NCBI RefSeq assembly: GCF_030272615.1
Contig: NC_081413.1
Location: 23,812,501-23,876,500, forward strand
DNA from: Cryptomeria japonica
Lineage: Eukaryota > Streptophyta > Pinopsida > Cupressales > Cupressaceae
Length of the DNA stretch: 64,000 nt
Reading direction: 5' to 3'
The number at the start of each line of letters is the position of its first letter. Within the stretch, counting starts at the first letter, position 1. The position numbers were made by a program, and so were the translations under genes. Below the pieces are notes generated by a model, which did no database searches, was not told where the DNA came from, and saw only the letters and a program-made list of their open reading frames with translations. This document shows positions 34,576 to 44,637 of the stretch, in pieces.

Positions 34576-35061
34576 GTGAATGTCATAAAATGATAAAAGA
34601 AATTCAAATGACATTAATTTTGAAATGTCTGAGGTGGCCAAGAGAGTCTAATAAATGCCATGCCATCATTCGAGAGTTGTCAAGGGCAATCTTGACCGTT
34701 TATTTCTTGATCAACAGATGAAATTTAAATTTGGCGCCAATGACTAGCTTTGTCTGACACAGATGAATTATTGTCGTTGCCATAAAAGAGAAATTCATTG
34801 ATTTTCTCCCATACCTTGCATCCGAAAGAGAATTCAAAGAGTCCCTGAGAAAGAAGAAGAGCAAATTTCAGCAAATCAATGTGCCCTCTAGCGAATTCAG
34901 CTGAACAAAGGAAACCAATAAGTTAATTATTCCACCATCCTTGTGCATTTGCAAGGCTGTTCAAGTTGTAAATACGTAGAGCTCTCTATGTGTGCCCTAG
35001 AGTCTATAGGGTTTGTGCCTGCATTAAATCTTCCAAGCTCTCCTTTTTTTAAGGAATTAAA
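34576..35061 (+). other. Non-coding leader of the decayed ORF
   Basis: This links the motif array to the ATG at 35062. It contains GTTGCCATAAAAGAGAAATTC (about 34776) as a possible TATA region. I see no further ORF. Confidence 0.3.
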
Positions 35062-35111
35062 ATGGCTTCCCCTATTAACGACTCTACTACTCCCACTGCT
35101 GGGAATGTCCC
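35062..35111 (+). pseudogene. Decayed ORF of unknown family, N-terminal piece (split by G1)
   Basis: ATG at 35062 opens MASPINDSTTPTAGNV and runs straight into the target site GTCCC of G1. Joining across the 16.1-kb insertion continues the same frame at 51251 for about 25 codons, which supports this as one original ORF. The rest is described at 51251-54940. Confidence 0.55.
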
Positions 35112-35883
35112 TGTATATGGTGAAAATGGATAACAATAACAACAATATTGAAAGGCTAAATGAATTCAACCACCAAACCCTAGCCTAAAAATCAACAAAG
35201 ATCCACCATAACATATGAAGATTACCTAAGACAATGCAAATAACTCAAAATCACAAAGATTATACCATCACATGTCCAATAGGGTTTTTGATCTCCATTC
35301 TTCCTATCTCCATTGATCTTGCTTGATATATTTGCTCTCAGATTTTTATATGCACAAGAGCTCAACAAAGAACGGAATGTGGTTGCAAGTAGGATCGTAG
35401 TGTAGCCAAGTACTCCAAAATCAGTCATTAGGGTTTGACAATGAAGAAAGCATCTCCTTAAATAGAAGACACAATAGGAAATGGAGGGATAAGATTGAGA
35501 GGTGTAAAAAGAGAGGTCGGCTAGGATTAGAGGGTAGGTAAAAGAAATACCAAAATAATGAAAGAGGTAGGTAGTGTATGAATTAAGAGATGAATGACAT
35601 GTGTCATGTGTAGAAAAAGATAATGAATTAATTAAATAAATAAAGATTTATTTAATTAATAGAAGAAGTAGGACAATTAAATAAATAAAATATTTATTTA
35701 ATTTAGGAAAGGGATAATTTAAATAAATAAATGCATTTATTTAAATGAGAAATAAGGCTAGAAGAGGATAAATGAATTAATTAAATAAATAAAAATTTAT
35801 TTAATTAATAGAAGAATTAGGCTTAGATAATTAAATAAATAAAATATTTATTTAATTAAACATGACAATTTTGAGTGTCTACA
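35112..35883 (-). repeat. G1 3' LTR
   Basis: 772 bp, starting TGTATATGG and ending GTGTCTACA. It holds a run of five AT palindromes (about 35622-35862). It is followed on its right by the polypurine tract. Confidence 0.95.
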
Positions 35884-35897
35884 TTTTGCCCCTCTTT
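35884..35897 (-). promoter_or_regulatory. G1 polypurine tract
   Basis: The minus strand reads AAAGAGGGGCAAAA directly before the LTR start TGTAGACACTC. The same tract is present in G2 at 1105-1118. Confidence 0.85.
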
Positions 35898-36125
35898 GAG
35901 ACAATGCGGCTTGTCGCGTTGTTTCAAAGAAGATAAGATGAACTGAGATAGAGTTGCCCCAGAATGGGAATGATATGCCCCCTCGAGAGATTGGATGAAA
36001 ATGTCTGAAAAGATTGCAGACAATCTCTCGATAAGAAAGAAAGGCTAGAATGGGTTGACCGAATAAAGTGACAAAGTCACAGGATGAAGAATACTGACTC
36101 GGGAAATGAGGGCGAGGGCTAGGCT

Positions 36126-36138
36126 AGGCTATAAGATA
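36126..36138 (+). promoter_or_regulatory. Candidate TATA box of the antisense gene
   Basis: GGCTATAAGATAG lies about 90-100 bases upstream of the exon 1 ATG and is conserved in G2 (about 7366-7378). The position fits a short 5' UTR. This is inferred from sequence and spacing only. Confidence 0.4.
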
Positions 36139-36227
36139 GATCACGGGCAAAAGACATCCTCATTGTCATCCACACCCCTACGAGATCACAGTGCAGAGCG
36201 AGAAAAGAGTAGCAGCAGTCAGCAGCG

Positions 36228-36293
36228 ATGGCCTTCGTTCATAGATTCGACCGCGTTCGCCGATTCCAGAGGCCAGCAGATGCAGGAGAGTCG
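36228..36293 (+). CDS. Antisense PMD gene, exon 1
   Basis: Twenty-two codons start at ATG 36228 (MAFVHRFDRVRRFQRPADAG...) and end at a strong splice donor, TCG|GTAAGTACC (donor GT at 36294-36295). The next in-frame sequence is the intron. Exon 2 begins after an acceptor at 37080-37081 in the same phase (phase 0). The G2 copy keeps the exon but has a mutated donor. The exon is Arg/Phe-rich and shows no domain by itself. The model rests on the consensus donor and acceptor, the matching phase, and the lack of any other start for the upstream part of exon 2. Confidence 0.65.
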
Positions 36294-36409
36294 GTAAGTA
36301 CCAGAAAACCTCCTCGTACTTTCACGCATTTCAAGTTTTGTCATTAATGCTCAATAGGTAGCAATAAATGCGCTAGGAATAGGGTAGTTAAAAAATGCAA
36401 AAATGCGCA

Positions 36410-36690
36410 ACCGCGTCTGTGTCAGTGCCAGGCGCGTCTGTGTCCAACAGGCGCGTCTGTGTCGGGTCCAGGCGCGTCTATGCCTGGGACCGCGTTTGTG
36501 AGTAATGCGAGCGCGTTTGCGAATTCCAGACGCGTTTATGCTCTTTAGCGACGTCTGTGTTCCCTGGCCGCGTTTATGAAGGATTTAGGCACGTATGTGT
36601 TCAGAAAGCGCGTCTGTGTTGCAGAAGCGCGTTTGTGCAGTCTATAATCGCGTTTATGAGTTTAAAGCGCGTTTGTGTGTCAAAAATGCA
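36410..36690 (+). repeat. GCGTCTGTGT motif cluster (G1 intron copy)
   Basis: About twelve copies of a motif near GGCGCGTCTGTGTC, with variants GCGTTTATG and GCGTTTGTG, occur at 20-25 base spacing. In the sense (minus-strand) RNA this reads ACACAGACGCG, the complement of the motif repeated in the 5' leader of the same RNA. Confidence 0.75.
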
Positions 36691-36808
36691 TAGTTTAAGT
36701 CTTTTAGGTCAAATCGGCAGTTCTGTGATGAACATACGCTGTCGATTGGATAAGCTGCTGAGAGGATACACTCAAGCAGGTCCTCTAGGAAGACTAGGAT
36801 AGATCAAG

Positions 36809-37046
36809 GCACTTTGTGATGAACAGGGAGCACCAAGATAGGCAGCACTTTGTGATGAACAGGGAGTGCGAATGTGAGTAACACTTTGTGATGAATAGGG
36901 AATGTCACACACGTAGTACTTTGTGATGAACAGGGAGTACCACTAGGATAATCAGCAACACTTTGTGATGAACAGTGAGTGTCGCTAGGATAGGTAAGCG
37001 TATGCATTTAGGTAACAAGTAGCATTTTGTGATGAACAGTGAATGC
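36809..37046 (+). repeat. Short-hairpin tandem array with compensatory stem changes (G1 copy)
   Basis: Six units each have a 5-base arm, a 15-base loop near TTGTGATGAACAGGG, and a second 5-base arm. Arm pairs are GCACT/AGTGC (36845, 36865), GTACT/AGTAC (36916, 36936), ACACT/AGTGT (36958, 36978) and GCATT/AATGC (37022, 37042), all perfectly complementary. The units at 36809 and 36881 pair imperfectly. The loop is much more constant than the arms. Confidence 0.7.
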
Positions 37047-37081
37047 CACGATAACTGACATGATTGATTGTTTGACTGCAG

Positions 37082-39061
37082 GAGTATCTGCCTATGCTGG
37101 AGTCACGGGAGAGATTCCCGTCGACTCAGAGATTGCGACCAGAGTTGTCGATTCAGGACAGGATTGCTATTGAGGAGATGGGCCTCAGACATGTGCTATA
37201 TGTGCCCGAGTTTCAGGCAAACATGGGTTTGCTGACTGCACTGGCGGAGAGATGGCACTCCAAGACTTGCACGTTTCACTTGCCTATGGGAGAGATGACA
37301 GTGACCCTCGAGGATGTGTACAGGATACTGCATATACCGATCGATGGAGAGCTGATTCCATATGATCGAGATGGAGACAGGGAGGTGCTTAGACAGGTAT
37401 TCCAGGATCCCGGTTTGGAGATGAGAGAAGGGCACGTGGCATGGGATACCATGACCGCGACAGGGTTAGCGCTGCCAGCCGTTATTGGAGGAGCCATCAG
37501 TGGTTTCTTGTGTCTAGACAGGGCTACACGGGGGTTGGCAGTGGGCTGGGGAGGAGCACTAGAGACACTGGTGACTGAGCACACCAGATATGCATGGGGG
37601 CCATGTGTCTTGGCGCATCTGTACTATGAGCTACATCAGTTTGTTTACCATGGATCAGTGGGCTTGGGCTGCGGAGTGACACTGTTACAGGTATGGGCTT
37701 ATGAGCACCTTCCGATCACACGGCCTATCCACTTCAGAGGCAGAGGGCAGGGACAGAGTTTTGTACACCTATATGATATGATTACATCACAGCCTCAGAT
37801 TGGTCGACTGGAGCACTGGAGGCGTGTCATAGATGACATTGATATGGTTATCTGGAGGCCGTACCTGGGGTGCGAGGAGTGGGAGGACGATGCCGTGGAG
37901 CTGCCCTATACATTCAGGAGCAGGTATCTGATTGGGCGTACGCCCTACATACTGGAGAGGCAGCTGGTTGACAGGGTTGGGAGACAGTTCGGCAGGATCC
38001 AGAGGATGCCGCGAGGTTCGGGCATGTATGCCCGTACAGTCAGGGATCAGGCTCAGTTCGGACCACTGTTATCATATGATCAGGCCGTGACATAGATGAC
38101 AGAGATGCTGCCACTACCTTGGGATATGTGGCCAGAGGTGGAGGATGCAGGGATGGACGTAGAGTATGCTGCGTATTGGGCATAGCATCCATTTCCGAGG
38201 TTGACAGATCCGGGAGAGCTGTTGGAGGGAGAGGCTGGAGGGGATGATGATGATGATGGTGGAGGGGATGGAGGCAGGGGCCGACGGAGGCGGAGAGGAG
38301 TAGTGGGGGAGAGGCGAGTGGCACCTCGGAGGGAGGGAGGACAGGAGGGAGCAGCTCAGGTGGTGAGGGGTCGAGGTGGATTGCCCCTACATGTACCAGC
38401 AGCACAGGGTCCTAGAGCACAGGGACCTAGACAGGTGCAGAGACAGGGACAGGTGTAGAGACAGGTGCAGGCTCCCAGGAAGGGTCAGAGACAGGTACCT
38501 GTTCAGGCACCTAGACAGGTACAGGGGGAGGCACAGGTGCAGGCACCTGCAGAGGAGGAGCCACAGGCAGAGGCTGAGGGTGGTGATCCTGAGGAGGATG
38601 AGCTACTAGAGCTGAGAGAGATCTGCCAGGGCCAGGCAGATGAGATTGCGGATTTGGAGCAGGAGAGGGATCGCCTCAGGATCAGGCTCAGGGACACAGA
38701 GCGAGAGAGAGACCAGGCCATCCAACGATATATTGAGGCCGAGGCAGCTTTGAGGGCAGGGAGGCAGGCAGCAGAGGATGTAGGGGCAGGCTACGCATAT
38801 GTGCTGCGAGCTGGAGAGGAGATTGGGTATTGGAGGGACCTGTACTATGGTGTCGTGCCAGCGGATCAGTGGGCGAGGAGCTTCCATAGATTGTTGCACA
38901 CAACGACGGCTACAGGAGGGAGTCGCAGGAGGCAGGCATCTAGCGGTGGGGTCATGGGTCCTCCACCACCACCAGACAGGCAGGGGGATCCTGGAGCGGG
39001 TCCATCTACAGCTCAGCGTCCGTCGAGGCCAGGTGGCTCCGAGGGAGGGAGTTCATCATAG
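37082..39061 (+). pseudogene. Antisense PMD gene, exon 2: plant mobile domain, disordered linker, coiled coil
   Basis: One reading frame of 660 codons, broken only by three TAG codons (38093-38095, 38183-38185, 38456-38458), follows the acceptor at 37081. The first 330 codons are a plant mobile domain: the hallmark run FHLPMGEMTVTLEDVYRILH, preceded by ALAERWHSKTCTF, then IPIDGELIPYD and the long helical part up to RGSGMYARTVRDQ. Next come an Asp/Gly-rich and Arg-rich stretch, a Gln/Val/Pro/Arg repeat, a coiled coil (ELREICQGQADEIADLEQER and on to about 38770), a Tyr/Trp segment (EIGYWRDLYYG), and a Pro/Gly/Ser tail. PMDs occur in plant MAIN/MAIL proteins and in transposons; here the role is unknown. 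Codon use is GC-richer than gag-pol. It lies antisense in the 3' part of G1. Confidence 0.78.
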
Positions 39062-40659
39062 CCATAGAGGGCTCCCCTTGTATCAGTATATGTACCATTT
39101 TTGTATTGTAGACACCTGCGGGTGATTTTGTAGCCATATGATTCTTTTGACATCATTGTATCATGACACATTTTGATTATATATGAGAGATGATCCATTT
39201 TTGTGGCAGCTATATGCATGTGTACCTTATGTGATGAAATGTTCTTATGTGATACATGTTTTATGATATGGATGCTTATATGATGCAATGTAATATATTT
39301 TTGTTCTTTTATGTTGTATATGCGATGCATGATGCAAATGTGAATGTAAGTAATGCAGATGAATATGATAATGCAAATGATTATTTACATAATGAAAATG
39401 TGAGATGTGCTAACATGTGTTGTATGCAGGATGTGATGCAATTGTGATATCTATATGTATGTATGAAATGCTTATATGTGGTGATGTAGGTGTAACTATA
39501 TGAAATGCAAATTTTTGGGGTGTGTCATTATACTCAGTCATGTGATAGCAGGCTACGTGGACTCGAGAAGGACGATGGAAGTCAATCAAGAAAGGGGGAT
39601 GGAAGACAGAAGATATGAAAGTGAAAGAGCTTCTTGTGCGTTATCATCATTGAGCTTTATTATGGCAGAATAGGTTATGACAATCGAGGCATATGTTCGA
39701 CCTAGAAAGTCATTGTACCCGTTTGCATGGAGATAAGACAGTCACAAACAAGGAATGCCCCAGTTCATACTAGACTCATAGTGTTCTCATATCCTTGGAC
39801 AAGTCATAGCATTACTAAGAGACAATCCATAGACAGCAAAAGAAAATAGGTGATGATACCCCATCCTCGCCTTTCTAGTCAAAGACATCCTGGATATAGA
39901 ATCTCTAGTCAAAGACATCCCGAAAAAGCTAAAAGACATGTCACCAAAAAAGATGAAATCAAAAGAAAACCAAGACTCGACACCAACATCCACTGTAGTC
40001 CTCAAGTTTAGTGTCTCTTGTCACTTGTATAAGTCATGTTTGATTGTGGTCACAATGTTCACTTTCACAAAAGGGATAGATTAACACTGAACCATATGTT
40101 GTCTGAGTCTGTTGAAAGATTTGATTTTGTTGAAGCCCATTGTTGCTGCTGTGTCTTGTCTGAAACTGACTGAATCCATGAAACTGATACTTTATTGTGG
40201 AGAAGATGAAACTTTATTGCGGATCTGTGATGCCAATGTTGCTTTATTGCGGATTGTGCGCAGATAGACTGAAGAAAGCTGGAAGAAACTATACTCCTCA
40301 AAACATGTGATGTTCTCAGTTCCACATCCATCACTAGATGTAGGAATTGGCCGTAGTCACAGATAGGATCTGATTTATTATGGATGGAAAGGGATGTGAA
40401 AAGGGAGGTTTATGGATGGCTAACCAATCTTAGGTAGATCAATAACAAGCCATGATGGGAATGGGTAAGTTTATTATGAACGAATTGGTCGTGAGTGTGT
40501 GCAAAGTGAAATGATGAAAGAGAATCCTGAAGGAGGGAGGAGCAATGTCTCTACGCATGGCGCTGGTGACCCAGTTTTCACCATGGTACTTGCCCAGGGC
40601 GCCACCGAAGTGGTTTTCACCGTTGGACAAAATTATTTCTCTTTACTTTTTTCGATTTT
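39062..40659. other. Non-coding stretch between the antisense gene and the pol end
   Basis: About 1.6 kb between two convergent reading frames. 39150-39480 is rich in ATG/TATG-like steps (GATGCTTATATGATGCAATG) and may be the 3' UTR of the antisense gene. 40190-40260 holds three near copies of CTTTATTGCGGAT. No ORF with a recognised domain. Confidence 0.5.
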
Positions 40660-42228
40660 TCAATTTTTTTGTGTCACAAGGCGCCTGTTTGCCAGGTTTT
40701 CACCAAGTAACGATTTTTTTGTTTTATAATTTTTTTTGTATTTTTGAATTAGGATGTTCCGAAGAGCGTATGTGTAGAACCTGCGAAGGTGCATGCTATT
40801 GGTAGGATCCTCCAAGAGTTCACCTTCTGTAGTTGAGAGCTGATATGCCCCAGATCCATATACCGCTGTGATGATGTAAGGACCAAGCCAGTTTGGTTCG
40901 AACTTGCCCTTCTTATCTCTGTCTTGCTGATTCTTGGGGTTCTCTCTGAGGACTAAGTCACCTACTTCAAATGTGCGAGGCTTAACTTTGTGATTGTAGC
41001 TGCGACTCATTCTTTGTTGGTAAGCCTTGAGATGATTAAAAGCAGTGTGTCTTCGTTCCTCCAACAGTTCTAGTTCTTGTAAGCGAGAGACCCTGTAATC
41101 TTCATCATTGATTATGTTTCTCAAAGAGACCCGTAAAGAAGGTAACTCGACCTCAATAGGCAAGATGGCTTCAGCGCCGTAGACAAGTGAGTAGGGTGTA
41201 GCTCCTGTAGGTGTGCGGACACTTGTACGATAGGCCCAAAGTGCAGGATTGAGTTGGATATGCCAGTTACGGCCAGCGTCATCAACTGTCTTTTTAAGGA
41301 TTTTGAGAATTGTTTTATTAGACGCCTCAGCTTGGCCATTACCTTGGGGGTAATATGGTGTGGAGAAACGGTGAGAGATATGGAAGCGGTCACAGAGTTC
41401 ACGAACATCCTGATTTTTGAAGGGACGCCCGTTATCAGTGATAATGGAAGTAGGAATCCCGTATCGGCAAATGATGTAGTTCAAAATGAAGGTAGCGATT
41501 TGTTTCCCAGTAACTTGTGTGAGAGGCATGGCTTCAATCCACTTTGTGAAATACTCTGTGGCTGTGATAATGAATTTATGTCCATTGGAAGAAGGAGGGT
41601 GAATCTTGCCTATGAGATCGAGTCCCCACTGACAAAAGGGCCAAGGAGATGCAAGTGGTTGTAGTTCTTGTGCTGGTGCATGTATGAGGTCTCCATGAAT
41701 TTGACACTGCTTACACTTCTTGACAAACTGATATGCATCTTTTTCCATAGTAGGCCAGTAGTATCCAGTCCTGATAAGTTTCTTGGCCAAGGTAGGACCA
41801 CTAGTATGCGGGCCACATATCCCTTCATGCACTTCTCGTAACGCAATCTGAGCTTCGTCACTCTCTAAACATCTAAGAAGGGTGCCGTCTAGACCTCGTC
41901 GGTATAGGATATCAGCTAAAATGACGTATCGAGAGGATTGGCGAATGAAAGTGCGGCGTTGATTGTTCGATAGATCGGGAGGTAAGATATTGTCACGAAG
42001 GTATGTGAATATGGAACCATATAACTGGGATTCAGGACCAACAACAAATATCATTTCTGTAGGAGTGATCTCATATGAAGGAATCAGCAGATTATCTACC
42101 AGGAACTCATAGCAGGTCTCATTTTGTGGTAGATCAATCAATGAAACAATTGTAGCCATGGCATCTGCGGCACGATTCTGTTCTCTTGGTATCTGCTCAA
42201 AATCTATCTTTGTGAAGTGTTGTTTCAA
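40660..42228 (-). CDS. pol: G1 integrase part of pol
   Basis: 522 residues follow an in-frame TAA (42241-42243) that separates it from the RT/RNase H part. In order it contains the end of the second RNase H (FEQIPREQNRAADAMA), the integrase zinc finger with HEGICGPHTSG and CKQCQIHGD, the integrase core with LDLIGKI, ITDNGRPFKN and the Glu in GNGQAEASNK (a D-D-E triad), and a C-terminal part with FEVGDLVL and WLGPYIITAVYGSGAY. The core is complete. The TAA is one base from a Gln codon. As part of a Gag-Pol polyprotein it would insert element DNA into the host genome. Confidence 0.93.
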   Translation of the reverse strand: MKQHFTKIDFEQIPREQNRAADAMATIVSLIDLPQNETCYEFLVDNLLIPSYEITPTEMIFVVGPESQLYGSIFTYLRDNILPPDLSNNQRRTFIRQSSRYVILADILYRRGLDGTLLRCLESDEAQIALREVHEGICGPHTSGPTLAKKLIRTGYYWPTMEKDAYQFVKKCKQCQIHGDLIHAPAQELQPLASPWPFCQWGLDLIGKIHPPSSNGHKFIITATEYFTKWIEAMPLTQVTGKQIATFILNYIICRYGIPTSIITDNGRPFKNQDVRELCDRFHISHRFSTPYYPQGNGQAEASNKTILKILKKTVDDAGRNWHIQLNPALWAYRTSVRTPTGATPYSLVYGAEAILPIEVELPSLRVSLRNIINDEDYRVSRLQELELLEERRHTAFNHLKAYQQRMSRSYNHKVKPRTFEVGDLVLRENPKNQQDRDKKGKFEPNWLGPYIITAVYGSGAYQLSTTEGELLEDPTNSMHLRRFYTYALRNILIQKYKKNYKTKKSLLGENLANRRLVTQKN

Positions 42229-42240
42229 ATCATCTACCAG

Positions 42241-44616
42241 TTATTTGTAGGGCATTAGTTTTTCATCTTTTGTTTGGTAATCATCAGTTGCTTGCCATAT
42301 GACCAGTTGAGAATCCCCAAAAACACGAAGCTCTTGGATCTTCCACTGAACTGCAATTCTTAATCCAGTTGTTAATGCCTCATATTCCGCTATATTGTTG
42401 GTGCAAGGAAATGATAAGCGGTATGATTTTGGTATAGAATCGCCTTGAGGAGTTATAAAGAGTATACCCACTCCTGCTCCATGCTGTGTGTATGAGCCGT
42501 CAAAGTATAGTTGCCATGGCTTCACATGTGATATTGTTAAAATTGCTTCATCTGGAAATTCTGACTGTAGAGGAACATCATCTATCATGGGAGCATCTGC
42601 CAATTGATTTGCAATTGCTTGTCCTTTTATTGCTTTTCTGTCTACATACTCGATGTCAAATTCACTTAGAATCATTACCCACTTGGCCAGCCACCCAGTA
42701 AGTGTAGCTTTGTTGAGAAGATATTTTAGTGGATCAATTCTAGCAATCAACTTAGTCTTGTGAGTGAGCATATAATGTCGTAACTTCTGTGAAGAAAAGA
42801 CCATAGCGAGACATGCACGTTCGATTGGAGTGTAGTTTAGTTCATATCCCACCAATGTGCGACTGATATAGTAGACTGCTTTTTCCTTGCCGTCAGGTAT
42901 TTGTTGTGCTAGAAGTGCCCCCAGTTCCGTTGGAGTAGCTGATATGTAAAATAGCAACGGTTGATCTGGAATGGGTGGCATCAAGACTGGTGGGTTCAAA
43001 AGATAATCTTTGAGCGCCTGAAAAGCCTGTTGACAGTTCTCATCCCACTTGAACTTGATATTTTTATGTAGCAGGTGCTGGAAAGGGTTACACTTATCCG
43101 CAAGTTGTGCTATGAATCTTCGTATGGATTGGAGTCTCCCTTGTAAAGATCGAAGTTGACTGATGTTCCTTGGTGGCGGCATGTCCAAGATAGCCTTGAC
43201 TTTTGCTGGATCGGCCTCGATTCCTCTTTTAGACACAATGAATCCTAGGAGCTTCCCGGAGGTTACTCCAAAGACACATTTCTTTGGATTTAGTCTTACC
43301 TTATATTTTTCCAGCCGATCAAAGACAACTGAAAGTATGTCCAAGTGGGTGTCTCTGTCTATTGATTTTCCCAAAAGATCGTCCACATAATCTTCCACGG
43401 TTATGTGCATGAGATCATGAAAGATAGTCGTCATCGCTCGTTGATACGTGGCGCCTGCATTTTTCTGCCCAAAGGGCATGACGTTCCAACAGAAGGTTCC
43501 CCATGGACAAGTGAATGATGTTTTATGTTGATCTTCAGGTGCAATCCTGATTTGATTATATCCAGAAAATCCGTCCATTAAGGATAACATTTCATGACCT
43601 GCTGTGAGATCAACGATCAAGTCTATGTTTGGTAATGGGAAATCGTCCTTTGGACAAGCCTTGTTGATATCTCTGAAGTCTGTACATATCCTTATGCTGC
43701 AATCTGGTTTACTGATAGGTACTAGATTGGAGATCCATTCGAGATAATCAATTGGGCGTATGAATCCGACATCCAATAATTTCTCCAGTTTTGCCTTGAC
43801 TAGTAATGCCACTTGCGGGTGCATTTTCCTCAATTTCTGTTTTACTGGTTTTGCCCCCGGTTTGATTGTCAAATGATGCATAACCAAATCCGGATCCAGT
43901 CCAGACATATCAGCGTATGACCATGCAAAGTTGACTTGTCGTTCCTTGAAGAAGCTTATGAATCTTGCCCTCTCAAACTCTGTCAATGATTGCGCCAAGA
44001 ATATGTTGTGTGGAACCTCTTCTGTACCAATATTTGTCTTTATAGTCTCCTCTACCAACATGGATGATTTTTCCTCATATGATGCTGGGAGAATGTCGAG
44101 CCTTCCATCTTCGGGTGCGTCAGAGAGGTTTTCGCCCTCAGATACGTCCTTTCTTTTTACTTTTTTGGGGTCAGATAGCGCCACAGTGTGGTTTTTGTCA
44201 TAAGACCCTTGTTTTGTTCTTATTTTCACATTTTTGCGACTAGAAGGCCCGACACCCTCACCGAAGTATGCCATGTTGTTGAGTTCTATGGTGTATCCTG
44301 CTTTGTGGTCTCCAGGGGGAAGATCATCTCGAATGCCAAGATAGTCGACAATAGCTTCGTCATTTTGAAATGTATCAAATTGTGCTGGTCCTTCATGATC
44401 CCAGTCAATGAGTTGGGGGTGAACAAGGGGAAGGTCATTAGTGTTTTCAGAGTTTGCTGGACTAATAGTGAAGATGTGGTTATATTCAGGTATGTCAAGG
44501 CAATCGTCGAGGTCATCGATGGCACTCTCCTCATCAGTTTCGATCGTGAGCGAATCCAAATTGTCATCACTAGTAGCGCCTTCTGGGACAGGTGTCCTCA
44601 TCCTATGTGATTTCAA
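42241..44616 (-). CDS. pol: G1 reverse transcriptase and dual RNase H part of pol
   Basis: 791 residues. An acidic N-terminal linker leads into RT at about residue 250 (KPGAKPVKQKLRKMHP), with CTDFRDINKACPKDDFPLP, MDGFSGYNQI and the active site YVDD (about residue 408). The first RNase H (FYISATPTELGALLAQQ ... ERACLAMVF) is followed by a tether and a second RNase H starting WQLYFDGSYTQHGAGVG with NNIAEYEALTTGL and FGDSQLVIWQA. Two RNase H modules are the signature of Tat-lineage Gypsy elements. The frame continues upstream past TAG (44638-44640) to 44937 and downstream past TAA into integrase, so it is one original frame with two stops. Confidence 0.93.
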   Translation of the reverse strand: MKSHRMRTPVPEGATSDDNLDSLTIETDEESAIDDLDDCLDIPEYNHIFTISPANSENTNDLPLVHPQLIDWDHEGPAQFDTFQNDEAIVDYLGIRDDLPPGDHKAGYTIELNNMAYFGEGVGPSSRKNVKIRTKQGSYDKNHTVALSDPKKVKRKDVSEGENLSDAPEDGRLDILPASYEEKSSMLVEETIKTNIGTEEVPHNIFLAQSLTEFERARFISFFKERQVNFAWSYADMSGLDPDLVMHHLTIKPGAKPVKQKLRKMHPQVALLVKAKLEKLLDVGFIRPIDYLEWISNLVPISKPDCSIRICTDFRDINKACPKDDFPLPNIDLIVDLTAGHEMLSLMDGFSGYNQIRIAPEDQHKTSFTCPWGTFCWNVMPFGQKNAGATYQRAMTTIFHDLMHITVEDYVDDLLGKSIDRDTHLDILSVVFDRLEKYKVRLNPKKCVFGVTSGKLLGFIVSKRGIEADPAKVKAILDMPPPRNISQLRSLQGRLQSIRRFIAQLADKCNPFQHLLHKNIKFKWDENCQQAFQALKDYLLNPPVLMPPIPDQPLLFYISATPTELGALLAQQIPDGKEKAVYYISRTLVGYELNYTPIERACLAMVFSSQKLRHYMLTHKTKLIARIDPLKYLLNKATLTGWLAKWVMILSEFDIEYVDRKAIKGQAIANQLADAPMIDDVPLQSEFPDEAILTISHVKPWQLYFDGSYTQHGAGVGILFITPQGDSIPKSYRLSFPCTNNIAEYEALTTGLRIAVQWKIQELRVFGDSQLVIWQATDDYQTKDEKLMPYK

Positions 44617-44637
44617 CCTAGGACCTTGAAATGAAGA

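Larger units (their letters stand above)
36294..37081 (+). other. Intron of the antisense PMD gene, packed with two repeat arrays
   Basis: 788 bases run from GTAAGTACC to TGTTTGACTGCAG. The T-rich run TTGATTGTTTGACTGCAG before the acceptor fits a plant 3' splice site. Inside are the GCGTCTGTGT cluster (about 36410-36690) and the short-hairpin array (36809-37046). Splicing is predicted from sequence, not shown. Confidence 0.6.

Noticed and set aside
36410-37046. Possible CRISPR array
   Set aside because: Repeats are short, degenerate and unevenly spaced, there are no cas genes, and the context is a plant retrotransposon.
38040-38405. Antisense ORFs across the PMD gene (Pro/Ser/Leu/His-rich, 121 codons and others at 37196-38903)
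   Set aside because: They are shadows of the GC-rich exon 2 on the opposite strand.
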